From positions 10,912,001 through 10,976,000 of the forward strand of contig NC_059416.1 in the NCBI RefSeq assembly GCF_905220565.1: a DNA stretch of 64,000 bases, written 5' to 3'. The translations under genes were made by a program, and so were the position numbers. Position 1 is the stretch's first letter, and every line of letters begins with the position of its first letter. Of this stretch, positions 1-10,320 are shown piece by piece. The notes beneath the pieces were generated by a model. It saw nothing but the letters and a program-made list of their open reading frames with translations. It was not told where the DNA came from and made no database searches. Source of the DNA: Melitaea cinxia. Its lineage: Eukaryota > Arthropoda > Insecta > Lepidoptera > Nymphalidae.

Positions 1-894
1 TATCTTCACAGATTAGCATTCCAACCAATTCAATAAAATTCTGTATTTGGTCACTTTCTATAGCAGTTATTCTCAAAATTATTTCTGTTTACAGTGTAAA
101 TGCTTCATTATCAGTATTATGGTACGTTAAAATAAAACGATATTTCTGTGTTGTTTGATTTGTAACAACTCTATCTGACGATCGAAGGTAACAGATATTT
201 TCGCAAACCCCTCGTGTCTAGTATTATCGCTCCTCTTCCCACTTCACGCTTTGTTGAAAGGGATAATGATACTGAAAAATAATATTTTGTATCAAAATAT
301 AGGTCAAGTTGAAGGCGTCATCAAGTTTAATTTTACTGCAAATTTTCAGCGAGTTTCTATAAATCGACGTACGTTATGAGAATTTTTCTCATGCAAAATC
401 GTAATATTCGTATGTTCGAAATATTTAGAATGTTGTAGAAGTATTAAGTATTCAGTACATTTTTAGTCTATACAAGTAAATAAAATTGGTGTGTCTGTTT
501 GTAAGTAACCGCTTTTTACTAAATGCATATGGATGTATACACAGTACATATTACAAAATATTTTTCACAATTTTTGTCTGTCTGTCTGTCTGTTTGTTCC
601 GGCTAATCTCTGAAACAGCTGGACCGATTTTGACGGGGCTTTCACTGGCAGATAGCTGATGTAGTAAGGAGTAATTTAGGCTACTTCTATTTTAGAAAAT
701 TATTTATTTTATAACTGTGCGAACTGAACAATAACTTTTTTGTTAAATTTCACGAGGATGAAGTCGCGAGCACAGCTAGTATATAATATAATACTTTATT
801 ACAATTTTATTAAGTTGTCTAAGAATGACTGTTATAGAAAGTGACCAAATACAGAATTTTACTGAATTGGTTAGAATGCTAATCTGTGAAGATA
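1..894. mobile_element. TIR DNA element, left end at the window edge
   Basis: Bases 1-74 and 821-894 are inverted copies of one another with about five mismatches over 74 bases, including the shared stretch AGAAAGTGACCAAATACAG. Long terminal inverted repeats without coding sequence suggest a non-autonomous cut-and-paste element or foldback element. The left terminus may lie outside the window, so the true TIR length and target duplication cannot be read. The interior carries a separate Helitron (467-779). I recognise no transposase in the remaining interior. Confidence 0.65.
467..779 (+). mobile_element. Non-autonomous Helitron, family A copy 1
   Basis: The element begins TCTATACAAGTAAATAAAA and ends CGAGCACAGCTAG followed by T, the Helitron pattern (5' TC, 3' CTAG, insertion before T). 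Near the 3' end GAAGTCGCG can form part of a subterminal hairpin. The boundaries agree with two other copies at 3318-3612 and 20869-21552. A (TCTG)n tract sits in the middle. It has no coding capacity. The base before the 5' TC is G rather than the expected A. It lies inside the TIR element at 1-894. Confidence 0.75.
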
Positions 895-1093
895 AAATTA
901 CTCTCCTTCAAAGCTTATCCTTTCAAAACTTTAACTCACAAGAAAGTATAATAGTTATAATTAGATCTAAAAATATTTGGTAACCTTAATATTAGCAATA
1001 GTAAATATTTTTTTATCCGGACGTATAATTTTTATAATTGTCTTTGGTAGTAATTGAAAAAAAAAACAGTAGTACCACATAGGCAAACGAAAA
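895..1093. other. Short unannotated AT-rich spacer
   Basis: Between the TIR element and Helitron B I see only AT-rich sequence with short homopolymers and no open reading frame or repeat that I recognise. Confidence 0.5.
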
Positions 1094-1190
1094 TCTAAAA
1101 TATAAAATTCTCGTGTCGCGGTGTTTGTAGTTAAACTCCTCCGAAACGGCTTGACCGATTCTCATGAAATTTTGTGTCCATATCTGGTAG

Positions 1191-1205
1191 GTCTGAGAAT
1201 CGAAT
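1191..1205 (+). repeat. Target-site duplication, left, of the RTE insertion
   Basis: GTCTGAGAATCGAAT occurs here and again at 2231-2245, directly flanking the reverse-strand RTE copy. The undisturbed target is visible near 8620 in the sister Helitron. Confidence 0.9.
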
Positions 1206-2230
1206 CATCATCTTCTTGCCCTTATCCCACTTATGTAGGGTCGGCACAACATGTTTTCCTCTTTCATTCCTCTCTATTATTCGTCACTTCAGTGCTTACT
1301 CCTTTCTTTCTCATATCCTCATTCACACAATCCATCCATCGCTTTTTCGGTCTGCCGATCGCTCTTCGTCCTTCGACATTCATCCCTAACATTCTTTTAC
1401 CGACATAGCGGTCATCCCTCCTCATTACATGCCACGCTAACCTATTGCTCCTCATTTTCTCTGTCACGGGTGCTACTTTCAAACTTCCCCTTATATACTC
1501 ATTTCTAATCCGATCTTACCTCGTTACTCCACACATCCATCTTAGCATTCTCATCTCGGCTGCGTGCACTCTTCTTTCATCCGTCTCTTTTGTTGCCTAA
1601 CATTCTGATCCATATATCACGACAGGTCTTATGATCGTTTTATAGATTTTCCCCTTAAGATTAAGGGGCATTCGAGGATCACAAGCTGTTCCAGAGACCT
1701 GTCGCCATTTCATCCATCCCGCATTTATTCTATTTTTCACGTCACAGTCTATGTTGCCGTCATTTTGTATTAATGACCCCAGGTAGCGGAAGTCGGAGCA
1801 GACTGGTAGGGATACACCATCCAAGGCAATATGGGAAAAACCGGACGAACCGCTGAAATCGCAGAACAAGTGCTCGGTTTTAGACCTACTTATTCTCAAT
1901 CCCGCGCCCTCCAGTCTTTCCTGCCATTTTCCCAGTCTGCTCTGTACCTCAAGAACATTATCTCCGACAAGAACAACGTCGTCAGCAAACAGCATACACC
2001 AGGGTGCTTCCTCCTGTATGTCTGATGTTAGAATATCCATTACTAGAAGGAATAGATACGGGCTTAAAGCCGACCCCTGGTGCAAACCTACAGCCACACT
2101 GAACTTGCCAGTTACCCCGGCTTTCGGACCGGACGTGGGTGCTAGCTCTATCATACATCGCCTGAACAAGTCGTACATACTTCTCTGGCACTCCTTTCCC
2201 TTTCATAGCCCACCACAGAACCTTACGGGG
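1206..2230 (-). pseudogene. RTE-like LINE, 3' part of ORF2 (reverse transcriptase), broken
   Basis: The reverse strand encodes the C-terminal part of a non-LTR retrotransposon reverse transcriptase. Visible motifs are the QGSALSPYLF region, the FADDVVLVG active-site box (catalytic Asp pair), a YLGS motif, and the C-terminal GRPKKRWMDCV region. The 3' tail is a short (ATG)n, read as ATCATCATC on the + strand, as in RTE elements. The copy is 5'-truncated at 2230 and dead: a frameshift near 2120, nonsense codons replacing Trp in SECWAT and EEWKRK and a Lys codon in TRKDR, and a 6-bp in-frame deletion in AWYGHVMRR relative to the copy at 56.2 kb. It would act in target-primed reverse transcription if intact. 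It is flanked by a 15-bp duplication. Confidence 0.85.
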
Positions 2231-2245
2231 GTCTGAGAATCGAAT
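2231..2245 (+). repeat. Target-site duplication, right, of the RTE insertion
   Basis: Second copy of GTCTGAGAATCGAAT, marking the 5' (truncated) end of the reverse-strand RTE insertion. Confidence 0.9.
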
Positions 2246-2339
2246 AATATCTATTTTTCATACCCCTTAGTTTTAGGGGGGGGGGGGGAAGGGGGTTAAT
2301 AAGATATATAGGAAAACAACGTTTGCGGGGTCAGCTAGT

Positions 2340-2535
2340 AGTCAAATAAAAACTCATTATTGTAGATGACTCAAAAAGAACTTGTTAGATCTCGATTACA
2401 TTTAAATGAGACTACATGACAAGCACTACCTTTCAATTATAAAATAATCATCAAAACACCGCGTAAAAAGTTCTGAGGTAACATACATAAAAAAATTACA
2501 GTCGAATTCAGAAGCTCTTCCTTTTTTTTTTAATT
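2340..2535 (-). repeat. Interspersed repeat family K, fragment
   Basis: On the reverse strand this matches the recurring K family: AGGAAGAGCTTCTGAATTCGAC, then the TTTTGATGATT and GATCTAACAAGTTCTTTTTGAGT blocks seen at 62.3-62.9 kb. The terminal hairpin end is missing. Non-coding. Confidence 0.6.
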
Positions 2536-3317
2536 ATTTGAAAGGTATTCAACAATTTTTTTCGGGAATTATGTTTATTTTTTTTATTTGTTCATGTCTT
2601 GAACGATAATATCATCAAAACTATTGAATTAATCAAAAAATAAATTGGCACAAGTTCATACTATGGGCTAGTATATCGGAAAATGCCTTGAAAGTCTATC
2701 ACTTAGTTTTGAGCAGTTTTTAAAACGCAGATTTAATCAACTGTTATAGTTGTATTTTATGCAATATGTTACTAATTTTGTACTAAAATACAGTTAATAT
2801 ACTATTTTTCAAAAGAGTAACTGCGGAGTTTCTTGACGTACTCTTGGACCCTATTTGAATAAAGCTGTTTTTGATTTTGTATGCCATCATACTACAAGCC
2901 TAAAAAAAAACGAATATAAATATATATTAAATATATGTGAATAATTGTTTTTATAGATAAGAATGAAAGTGCGCCTTCTAAGTATATTAAGAAAACTACC
3001 TTTTACAAAAGAACAGAAAATTTTCCGATCGCAATTTAAATCATAATAAGATTATACAAATGTTAGTCTCGAAGTTTTAGCTCGAATTGGAGTTGTTCAA
3101 CTAATTCCGGAAAGTAGATTTTTAGCATAATGTTTGCGAATAAATTTATAGAGGTTTAGAAGTGTATAAGAAATTTTCTCTTAAGGGCGTGTTTTTCTAA
3201 AACCGTTGTATCCGGTCTTTTTTCGAAATGTATTTTTAGCTTCAGGGCTTGAAGATATTGTAATTGTAATTCTTCCTGGAGTGGGGAACCTATTTACTTA
3301 ATCTTTTTTATTTTAAA
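2536..3317. other. AT-rich stretch with a LINE 3'-tail relic
   Basis: Mostly unrecognised AT-rich DNA. Around 2818-2882 the segment CTGCGGAGTTTCTTGACG through GAATAAAGCTG and TTTTTGATTTTG matches a recurring LINE-like 3' end also seen at 16966-17132 and, inverted, near 48950-48985. I see no ORF. Confidence 0.5.
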
Positions 3318-3612
3318 CTAGCTGTGCCTGCAACTTCGTCTGCATGAAACTTAAAAAAATTGTTCAGTTCGCAGAGTTACAAAATAAATAAATTTATAAA
3401 ATATAAGTAGCCTTAGTTACTCCTTATTACATCAGTTATCTGCCAGTGAAACTTCCGCCAAAATCGGTCAAAATAACCGATAGACAGACAGATAAAACTT
3501 GTAAAAAATGTTATTTTAGTATATATACCGTGTATACATCCATATGTATTTAGTAAAAAGCGGTTATTTTAAAATTAAAAACAGACACTCCAATTTTATT
3601 TATTTGTATAGA
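3318..3612 (-). mobile_element. Non-autonomous Helitron, family A copy 2
   Basis: Reverse-strand element starting TCTATACAAATAAATAAAA and ending GCACAGCTAG, with A and T as flanking bases on that strand. It is the uninterrupted version of the copy at 20869-21552, which carries a SINE. Non-coding. Confidence 0.8.
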
Positions 3613-3769
3613 TTGGAACACCTTGTTTTGTACTCATTTGGGCAGATAATATGTGCATATATCAACGACATGTTAAAGTCAAGGACCAGGCTATTATTGT
3701 TGTAGATTCAAGTATTTTATTTATTTAAATATTCTTCTCGTCCGCAAAGACGAAGAGTTACAAGTATTT

Positions 3770-3935
3770 GAAGTAAAACTTCTTAATGCATGCTTGACTT
3801 GGGAAGTAAGCTGGTGAATGCATGACGAGAGCGTTACGAAAGTGTGATCGAGCGAGGTGAACGGAAGTTGAGAGTGAGATAAGAGTTACATTGAGCTAAA
3901 GAAGTTTTACTTCAGTCGTGTGGTCTAAAGCATAA
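3770..3935 (+). mobile_element. MITE-like element, family R copy 1
   Basis: The ends are GAAGTAAAACTTCTT at 3770 and AAGAAGTTTTACTTC at 3899, inverted copies that are each also short palindromes. The right end continues AGTCGTGTGGTCTAAAGCA, which recurs inverted at 55602-55625. Next to the left end is TGCTTGACTTGGGAAGTAAG, which recurs near 56000. No coding sequence; exact outer boundaries are uncertain. Confidence 0.55.
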
Positions 3936-3986
3936 TCGTTTTTATAGAAGTCATGTATTTGACAATCCACAAAAATATAGTGCAGT

Positions 3987-4310
3987 GCTGTGTGGCTACA
4001 GCACTAAAGAATTTAGCCACCCCCTCTCTTCCCGTGGGTGTCGTAAGAGGCGACTAAGGGATAACAAGGTTCCACAACCACCTTGGAACTTAAGAAGCCG
4101 ACCGATGGCGGGATAACCATCCAACTGCTGGCTTTGAAATACACAGGCCGAAGACGGGCAGCAGCGTCTTCGGTGCGACAAAGCCAGTACTGCGGTCACC
4201 AACTCGCCTGCCCAGCGTGGTGACTATAGGCAAAACACATAAGTTCCCGTTATTTTTGGCGTCAACTTGTGGAGGCCTATGTCCAGCAGTGGACTGTATA
4301 GGCTGTAATG
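3987..4310 (+). mobile_element. Complete retroposon, family L copy 1
   Basis: A non-coding unit of about 325 bp starting GCTGTGTGGCTAC, with an internal GTGTCGTAAGAGGCGACTA block and a 3' end GGCCTATGTCCAGCAGTGG followed by TGTATAGGCTGTAATG. It is flanked by perfect 10-bp duplications ATAGTGCAGT at 3977-3986 and 4311-4320. Other copies are 5'-truncated with 11-13 bp duplications, so it behaves like a SINE or LINE-tail retroposon. Apparent ORFs in it are chance reads of the repeat. Confidence 0.8.
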
Positions 4311-4320
4311 ATAGTGCAGT

Positions 4321-4528
4321 AGTGTGAAAATGAAAAATAAAATAAAAAAGAAAACAAATTAACTCAAAAAGAAAATCAAGGTAAAAAAGTAATTCTTAAA
4401 ATGAAAGTAATTTCTATAATGAAACAGAAAGGGTGTACGAAAATCAATTAGGAAGAAGAAAACTTATTCCCGAATCTAATACATTTAATACAGGATCATC
4501 ATTGAGTATCCAAATGGATACTTATCAA
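4321..4528. other. AT-rich spacer before the large Helitron
   Basis: Purine-rich AT sequence with no gene or repeat that I recognise. Confidence 0.5.
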
Positions 4529-7500
4529 TCTATAATATATATAAAAGCGAAAGGTCACTCACTCATCACGAAATCTCCGAAACTATAACACCTACAAACT
4601 TGAAATTTGGCAGGTAGGCTCCTTATAAGACGTAGGCATCCGCTAAGAACGGATTTTACGAAACTCGACCCCTAAGGGGGTAAAACGGGGGTTGGAAGTT
4701 TGTATGAAAGTCCTATGTTTTTGAAGTAAGGGACTTGAAATTTAAAATGTATGCTCTATAGATGGTGAAAAGATGTCCAAATAATGTATCTTTAGAAATC
4801 AACCCCTTCTTGGGGTTGAAACGGGGGATGGTACGTTGACTCACTGATCACGAAATCTCCGAAACTATAACACCTACAAACTTGAAATTTGGCAGGTAGG
4901 CTCCTTATAAGACGTAAACATCCGCTAAGAACGGATTTTACGAAACTCGACCCCTAACGGGGTAAAACGGGGGTTGGAAGTTTGTATGAAAGTCCTATGT
5001 TTTTGAAGTAAGAGACCTGAAATTTAAAATGTATGCTCTATAGAAGATGAAAAGGCGTCCAAATAATGTGTCTTTAGAAATCAACCCCTTTTTGGGGTTG
5101 AAACGGGGGATGGTAGGTTGACTCACTGATCACGAAATCTCCGAAACTATAACACCTACAAACTTGAAATTTGTCAGGAAAGCTCCTTATAAGACGTAAA
5201 CATCCGCTAAGAACGAATTTAACGAAAATCGACCCCTAAGGGGGTAAAACGGGGGTTGGAAGTTTGTATGAAAGTCCTATGTTTTTGAAGTAAGAGACCT
5301 GAAATTTAAAATGTATGCTCTATAGAAGATGAAAAGGCGTTCAAATAATGTATCTTTAGAAATCAACCCCTTTTTGGGGTTAAAATGGGGGATGGTAGGT
5401 TGACTCACTGATCACGAAATCTCTGAAACTATAACACCTACAAACTTGAAATTTGGCAGAAAGGCTCTTTATAAAGCGTAAACATCCGTTAAGAACGGAT
5501 TTTACGAAACTCGATCCCTAAAAGGTTAAAACGGGGGGTTGGAAGTTTGTATGAAAGTCCTATGTTTTAGAAGTAAAAGACTTAAAATTTAAAATGTATG
5601 CTCTATAGATAATGAGAAGGCGTCCAAATAATGTATCTTTAGAAATCAACCCCTTTTTGGGGTTAAAACGGGGATGGTAGGTTGACTCAATGATCGCGAA
5701 ATCTCCGAAACTGTAACACCTACAAACTTGAAATTTGGCAAGTAGGCTCCTTATAGAACGTAGACATCCGCTAAGAACGGATTTTACGAAACTCGACCCC
5801 TAAAGGGGTAAAATGGGGGTTGGAAGTTTGTATGAAAGTCCTATGTTTTTGAAGTAAGAGACCTGAAATTTAAAATGTATGCTCTATAAAAGATGAAAAG
5901 GCGTCCAAATAATGAATCTTTAGAAATCAACCCCTTTTTGGGGTTGAAACGGGGGATGGTAGGTTGACTCACTGATCACGAAATCTCCGAAACTATAACA
6001 CCTACAAACTTGAAATTTGTCAGGAAAGCTCCTTATAAGACGTAAATATCCGCTAAGAACTAATTTTACGAAAATCGACCCCTAAGGGGGTAAAACGGGG
6101 GTTGGAAGTTTGTATGAAAGTCCTATGTTTTTGAAGTAAGAGACCTGAAATTTAAAATGTATGCTCTATAGAAGATGAAAAGGCGTCCAAATAATGTATC
6201 TTTAGAAATCAACCCCTTTTTGGGGTTGAAACGGGGGATGGTAGGTTGACTCACTGATCACGATATCTCTGAAACTATAACACCTACAAACTTGAAATTT
6301 GGCAGAAAGGCTCTTTATAAGGCGTAAACATCCGTTAAGAACGGATTTTACGAAACTCGATCCCTAAGGGGGTAAAACGGGGGGTTGGAAGTTTGTATGA
6401 AAGTCCTATGTTTTAGAAGTAAAAGACTTGAAATTTAAAATGTATGCTCTATAGATAATGAGAAGGCGTCCAAATAATGTATCTTTAGAAATCAACCCCT
6501 TTTTGGGGTTGAAACGGGGGATGGTAGGTTGACTCACTGATCACGAAATCTCCGAAACTATAACACCTACAAACTTGAAATTTGTCAGGAAAGCTCCTTA
6601 TAAGACGTAAACATCCGTTAAGAACGGATTTTACGAAACTCGACCCCTAAGGGGGTAAAACGGGGGTTGAAAGTTTGTATGAAAGTCCTATGTTTTTGAA
6701 GTAAGAGACCTGAAATTTAAAATGTATGCTCTATAGAAGATGAAAAGGCGTCCAAATAATGTATCTTTAGAAATCAACCCCTTTTTGGGGTTGAAACGGG
6801 GGATGGTAGGTTGACTCACTGATCACGAAATCTCCGAAACTATAACACCTACAAACTTGAAATTTGTCAGGAAAGCTCCTTATAAGACGTAAACATCCGC
6901 TAAGAACGAATTTAACGAAAATCGACCCCTAAGGGGGTAAAACGGGGGTTGGAAGTTTGTATGAAAGTCCTATGTTTTTGAAGTAAGAGACCTGAAATTT
7001 AAAATGTATGCTCTATAGAAGATGAAAAGGCGTCCAAATAATGTATCTTTAGAAATCAACCCCTTTTTGGGGTTGAAACGGGGGATGGTAGGTTGACTCA
7101 CTGATCACGATATCTCTGAAACTATAACACCTACAAACTTGAAATTTGGCAGAAAGGCTCTTTATAAGGCGTAAACATCCGTTAAGAACGGATTTTACGA
7201 AACTCGATCCCTAAGGGGGTAAAACGGGGGGTTGGAAGTTTGTATGAAAGTCCTATGTTTTAGAAGTAAAAGACTTGAAATTTAAAATGTATGCTCTATA
7301 GATAATGAGAAGGCGTCCAAATAATGTATCTTTAGAAATCAACCCCTTTTTGGGGTTAAAACGGGGATGGTAGGTTGACTCAATGATCAGGAAATCTCCG
7401 AAACTATAACACCTACAAACTTGAAATTTGGCAGGTAGGCTCCTTATAGAACGTAGACATCCGCTAAGAACGGATTTTACGAAACTCGACCCCTAAGGGG

Positions 7501-8523
7501 GTAAAACGGGGGTTGGAAGTTTGTATGAAAGTCCTATGTTTTTGAAGTAAAAGATTTGAAATTTAAAATGTATGCTCTATACATGGTGAGAAAGTGTTCA
7601 AATAATGTATCTTTAGAAATCAACCCCTTTTTGGGGTTAAAACGGGGGATGGTACGTTGACTCACTGATCACGAAATCTCCGAAACTATAACACCTACAA
7701 ACTTGAAATTTGGCAGGAAAGCTCCTTATAGGGCGTAGAGATCCGCTAAGAACGGATTTTACGAAACTCGACCCCTAAGGGGGTAAAACGGGGGGTTGGA
7801 AGTTTGTATGAAAGTCCTATGTTTTAGGAGTAAAAGAAATTTAAAATGTATTCTCTATAGATAGCGAGAAGGTGTCCAAATAATGCATCGTAATCTATAT
7901 ATATAAAAGAGAAAGGTCACTGACTCACTCATCACGAGAACTCAAAACCGTTGGATGGTGGTCCATCCATCCAGGATGGATAAAGATGAAATTTAGCAGG
8001 GAGGTAGATTATAGTTAGTTGACGTCCGCTAAGAACGGATTTTGCGATATTCCTCCGCTAAGAGGGTTTAATTAGGGTTGATAGTTTGTATGAAACATAT
8101 ACAGCCTGAAAATAAAACTAAAAATGTGGTGTATAGAGAGGTTTTATAAAAATAACTATTAAATTATACTAAATTGTGCCTTTTGAAAAGTTACTCAGTT
8201 TGATAAGCATTTCAAGTGACTGAAATAAAAAAATAATTTGCGTTAAACATCTTAATAGTAATGCATATCTTCATAACTACGCGGACGTAGTCGCAGGTGA
8301 CAGTTAGTGTATTATAAAATAAAGTCCCAAAAAGTATATGTGAAAGATTCCTTCAAAATCTACTGAACGGATTTTCATGCGATTTCACCAATGGAGAGAG
8401 GGCTTGGAGAAAAAGGTTTACGGAACGGCTAAGCCGATTTCGATAATAGTTTCACTGGAAGTTTGCCGGGAAAACTTTGTGACACACTGATTCCTACGCG
8501 GGCGAAGCCGCGGGCACAGCTAG
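4529..8523 (+). mobile_element. Large satellite-bearing non-autonomous Helitron, copy 1
   Basis: The 5' end TCTATAATATATATAAAAGC follows an A. The 3' end is a CGCGG-loop-CCGCG hairpin then GGCACAGCTAG, followed by T. Between them lie about twelve tandem 282-bp units (4565-7890), a second Helitron-like 5' end at 7894 (TCTATATATATAAAAGAGAA), an inner hairpin end GGTGACAGTTAG near 8311, and a further module (TGTATTATAAAATAAAGTCC) running to the outer terminus. No Rep/helicase ORF is present, so it would depend on an autonomous partner. An inverted relative with fewer units lies at 17892-20156, with A/T flanks there too on its strand. Confidence 0.75.
4565..7890 (+). repeat. Tandem array of twelve ~282-bp units, with higher-order structure
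   Basis: The anchor motif ATCACGAAATCTC (with small variants) recurs at 4565, 4847, 5129, 5411, 5693, 5975, 6257, 6540, 6822, 7104, 7386 and 7668: eleven steps of 282 or 283 bp. Each unit carries CTATAACACCTACAAACTTG, a CCCCTAAGGGGG block and a CAACCCCTTTTTGGGGTTG palindrome. Variants repeat every three units: GTCAGGAAAGCTCC in units 3, 6, 9; GGCAGAAAGGCTC in units 4, 7, 10; and CAATGATC starts in units 5 and 11. This suggests amplification of a three-unit block. Non-coding. Confidence 0.9.
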
Positions 8524-8733
8524 TCTAATATATAAAATTCTCCTGTCGCGGTGTTTGTAGTTAAACTCCTCCGAAACGGTTTGACCGATTCTCATGAAAT
8601 TTCGTGTGCATATTGGGTAGGTCTGAGAATCGAACAAGCTCTATTTTTTATACCCCTAAGTTATAGGGAAGGGGGGGGGGATAAACGGGGTTAATTTTTT
8701 TTATAGCAAAACAACGTTTGCAGGGTCAGCTAG
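8524..8733 (+). mobile_element. Non-autonomous Helitron, family B copy 2 (uninterrupted)
   Basis: It starts TCTAATATATAAAATTCTCC immediately after the CTAG of the preceding large Helitron, with no spacer, and ends GTTTGCAGGGTCAGCTAG followed by T. It gives the empty-site sequence for the RTE insertion at 1206-2230. A C-type run of G at 8670 is expanded relative to neighbours. Confidence 0.8.
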
Positions 8734-8959
8734 TATTGTATATAACATTTATTAAAGACAACAACAGCCATGAAGGATACATAAAGTGTTGTGCCAGGGA
8801 TGGGGACATGAAGTTTGTACAGGGATCGATTGGGATGATGACTAAGAATTCTCTTGTGACTTGTGTATCTTAAACAGAAAACTTTTATTTATTTACTTAC
8901 ATTATACATCATTACATTAAACTTTTTTTTTAATACCTGATAAGTCAAAAGGGAACATA

Positions 8960-9062
8960 TCCGTCAACCCGCAGTGGAGTAGCGTGGTGGGTTAAACTAC
9001 AATCATTCTCCTACATGAAGAAAGAGGCCTATGCTCAACAGTAGGATGTTACAAGCTGAATG
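8960..9062 (+). mobile_element. SINE family M, 3' fragment
   Basis: Contains CAACCCGCAGTGGAGTAGCG, TTCTCCTACATG and GAGGCCTATGCTCAACAGTA, matching the 3' half of the complete SINE at 21130-21472. 5'-truncated; non-coding. Confidence 0.65.
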
Positions 9063-9774
9063 CGATAAGATTACTATAAAGAATGATATTGTAATTTTTT
9101 TAACATTAAAATTATTTTATAATAAATATATTTAAAAAAATCGAAAATACAATTTAAGCAAAGATAGAGATATAACTGACAATATATTAATTTGTTAAAG
9201 AGGATTTTAATAATTCAATGTTATCATATACTTACACCAACAGGTAGTGCGAGAATTCTCGTATCACTAATAATATAATCGTAAATTTGCTTCCCACTAC
9301 GCTTAGATCTTTGTATTCCCACAGGTAATTGCTACTAGTCTGGATATAATGTCCGTACCATAACTCTGAGCCTGTAGAATATTCACTTATGGGGTCACAT
9401 AAGTTGTATACCCAGTTGATAATAGAAGCTTGTACACAGGCATAATTAAACAAAGGATTCTCTTGTTTGGCGTAAATTCATAATTCATCATAAAACTTAC
9501 AGCAATAACAGAGACAAAGGGTTGCTTTGAATGAATGAGTGTAAAAGAAGTTTGCAGCGTAAAAAAACTAATTTACAAATCTAATTCAACTTTCATCCGA
9601 AATTGAAGACCCTTAGCGCTGTAAAATGTTCGAACAATGGCTGAATAATTGAGTCACGATTCCAATTACACCCGACTTTACTCGTTTCCCCCTTTTCAGA
9701 CTGCCTCGTGCTATGTTTAGATACACGGTTGAGCTTTTGATAGCTCGTCGACTAGCTCAACCAAATTGTAGTAG

Positions 9775-9863
9775 TGTGTATGTGTGTGTGCTTGCGAGCA
9801 TGCTTGTTCGTGTGTGCTCGAGGGTGTGTGAGTGTGTGTGTGTGTGTATGTGTGTGCGTGTAA
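9775..9863 (+). repeat. (TG)n microsatellite, interrupted
   Basis: Alternating TG with GC-containing interruptions such as CTTGCGAGCATGCTTG. Confidence 0.9.
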
Positions 9864-10272
9864 TATCTGTAGGAGTCTGTTAATACTAATTTTATGTCAA
9901 ATACCGTTCGTAGACTTTATTATTCAATAAATCGGCTAATTTCAAAAAAGTCTAATTTTCAAATCACGACCTAATTTTCATCGTACTGTTGTAGTCAATG
10001 TCTAAGTATCCAAAAATAAAAATACCTTACTCCGTATTCTATTGTTACTTTCATGTTACTAAAATCAAGTAGCAGATAACTAGCTTCATAATAATATTAT
10101 TGATATTGACAGCATTATGTTATGTCTACATGAAAGAAACTTTTGACCTGTTTTAACAGATTGTCATAATTCACAGAAGCAATACCAGAATTATAGAATG
10201 ACAATTGTTATGACGTCAATGACATTTGAAACATGAATGTAATGAGTCTGTCTTCGCATTCTATGACGTAAG

Positions 10273-10320
10273 ATAAATCACAGAATAAATCACAAAATAA
10301 ATCACATAATAAATCACAGA
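10273..10320 (+). repeat. Minisatellite, 4 x 12 bp
   Basis: Four consecutive units: ATAAATCACAGA, ATAAATCACAAA, ATAAATCACATA, ATAAATCACAGA. Confidence 0.9.

Larger units (their letters stand above)
1094..2338 (+). mobile_element. Non-autonomous Helitron, family B copy 1, split by an RTE insertion
   Basis: The 5' end TCTAAAATATAAAATTCTCG follows an A and the 3' end GTTTGCGGGGTCAGCTAG precedes a T, as expected for Helitrons. The element is really about 200 bp: bases 1206-2245 are a retroposon insertion with its target duplication. An uninterrupted sister copy at 8524-8733 gives the pre-insertion sequence. A truncated third copy lies at 17738-17891. There is no coding sequence of its own. Confidence 0.8.

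Noticed and set aside
1121..1508. Forward ORFs opposite the RTE copies at 1.2 and 56.2 kb
   Set aside because: They are antisense to the reverse transcriptase coding strand.
4565..7890. Regularly spaced repeats suggestive of a CRISPR-like array
   Set aside because: The whole 282-bp unit is repeated with no unique spacers, in a eukaryotic Helitron context.
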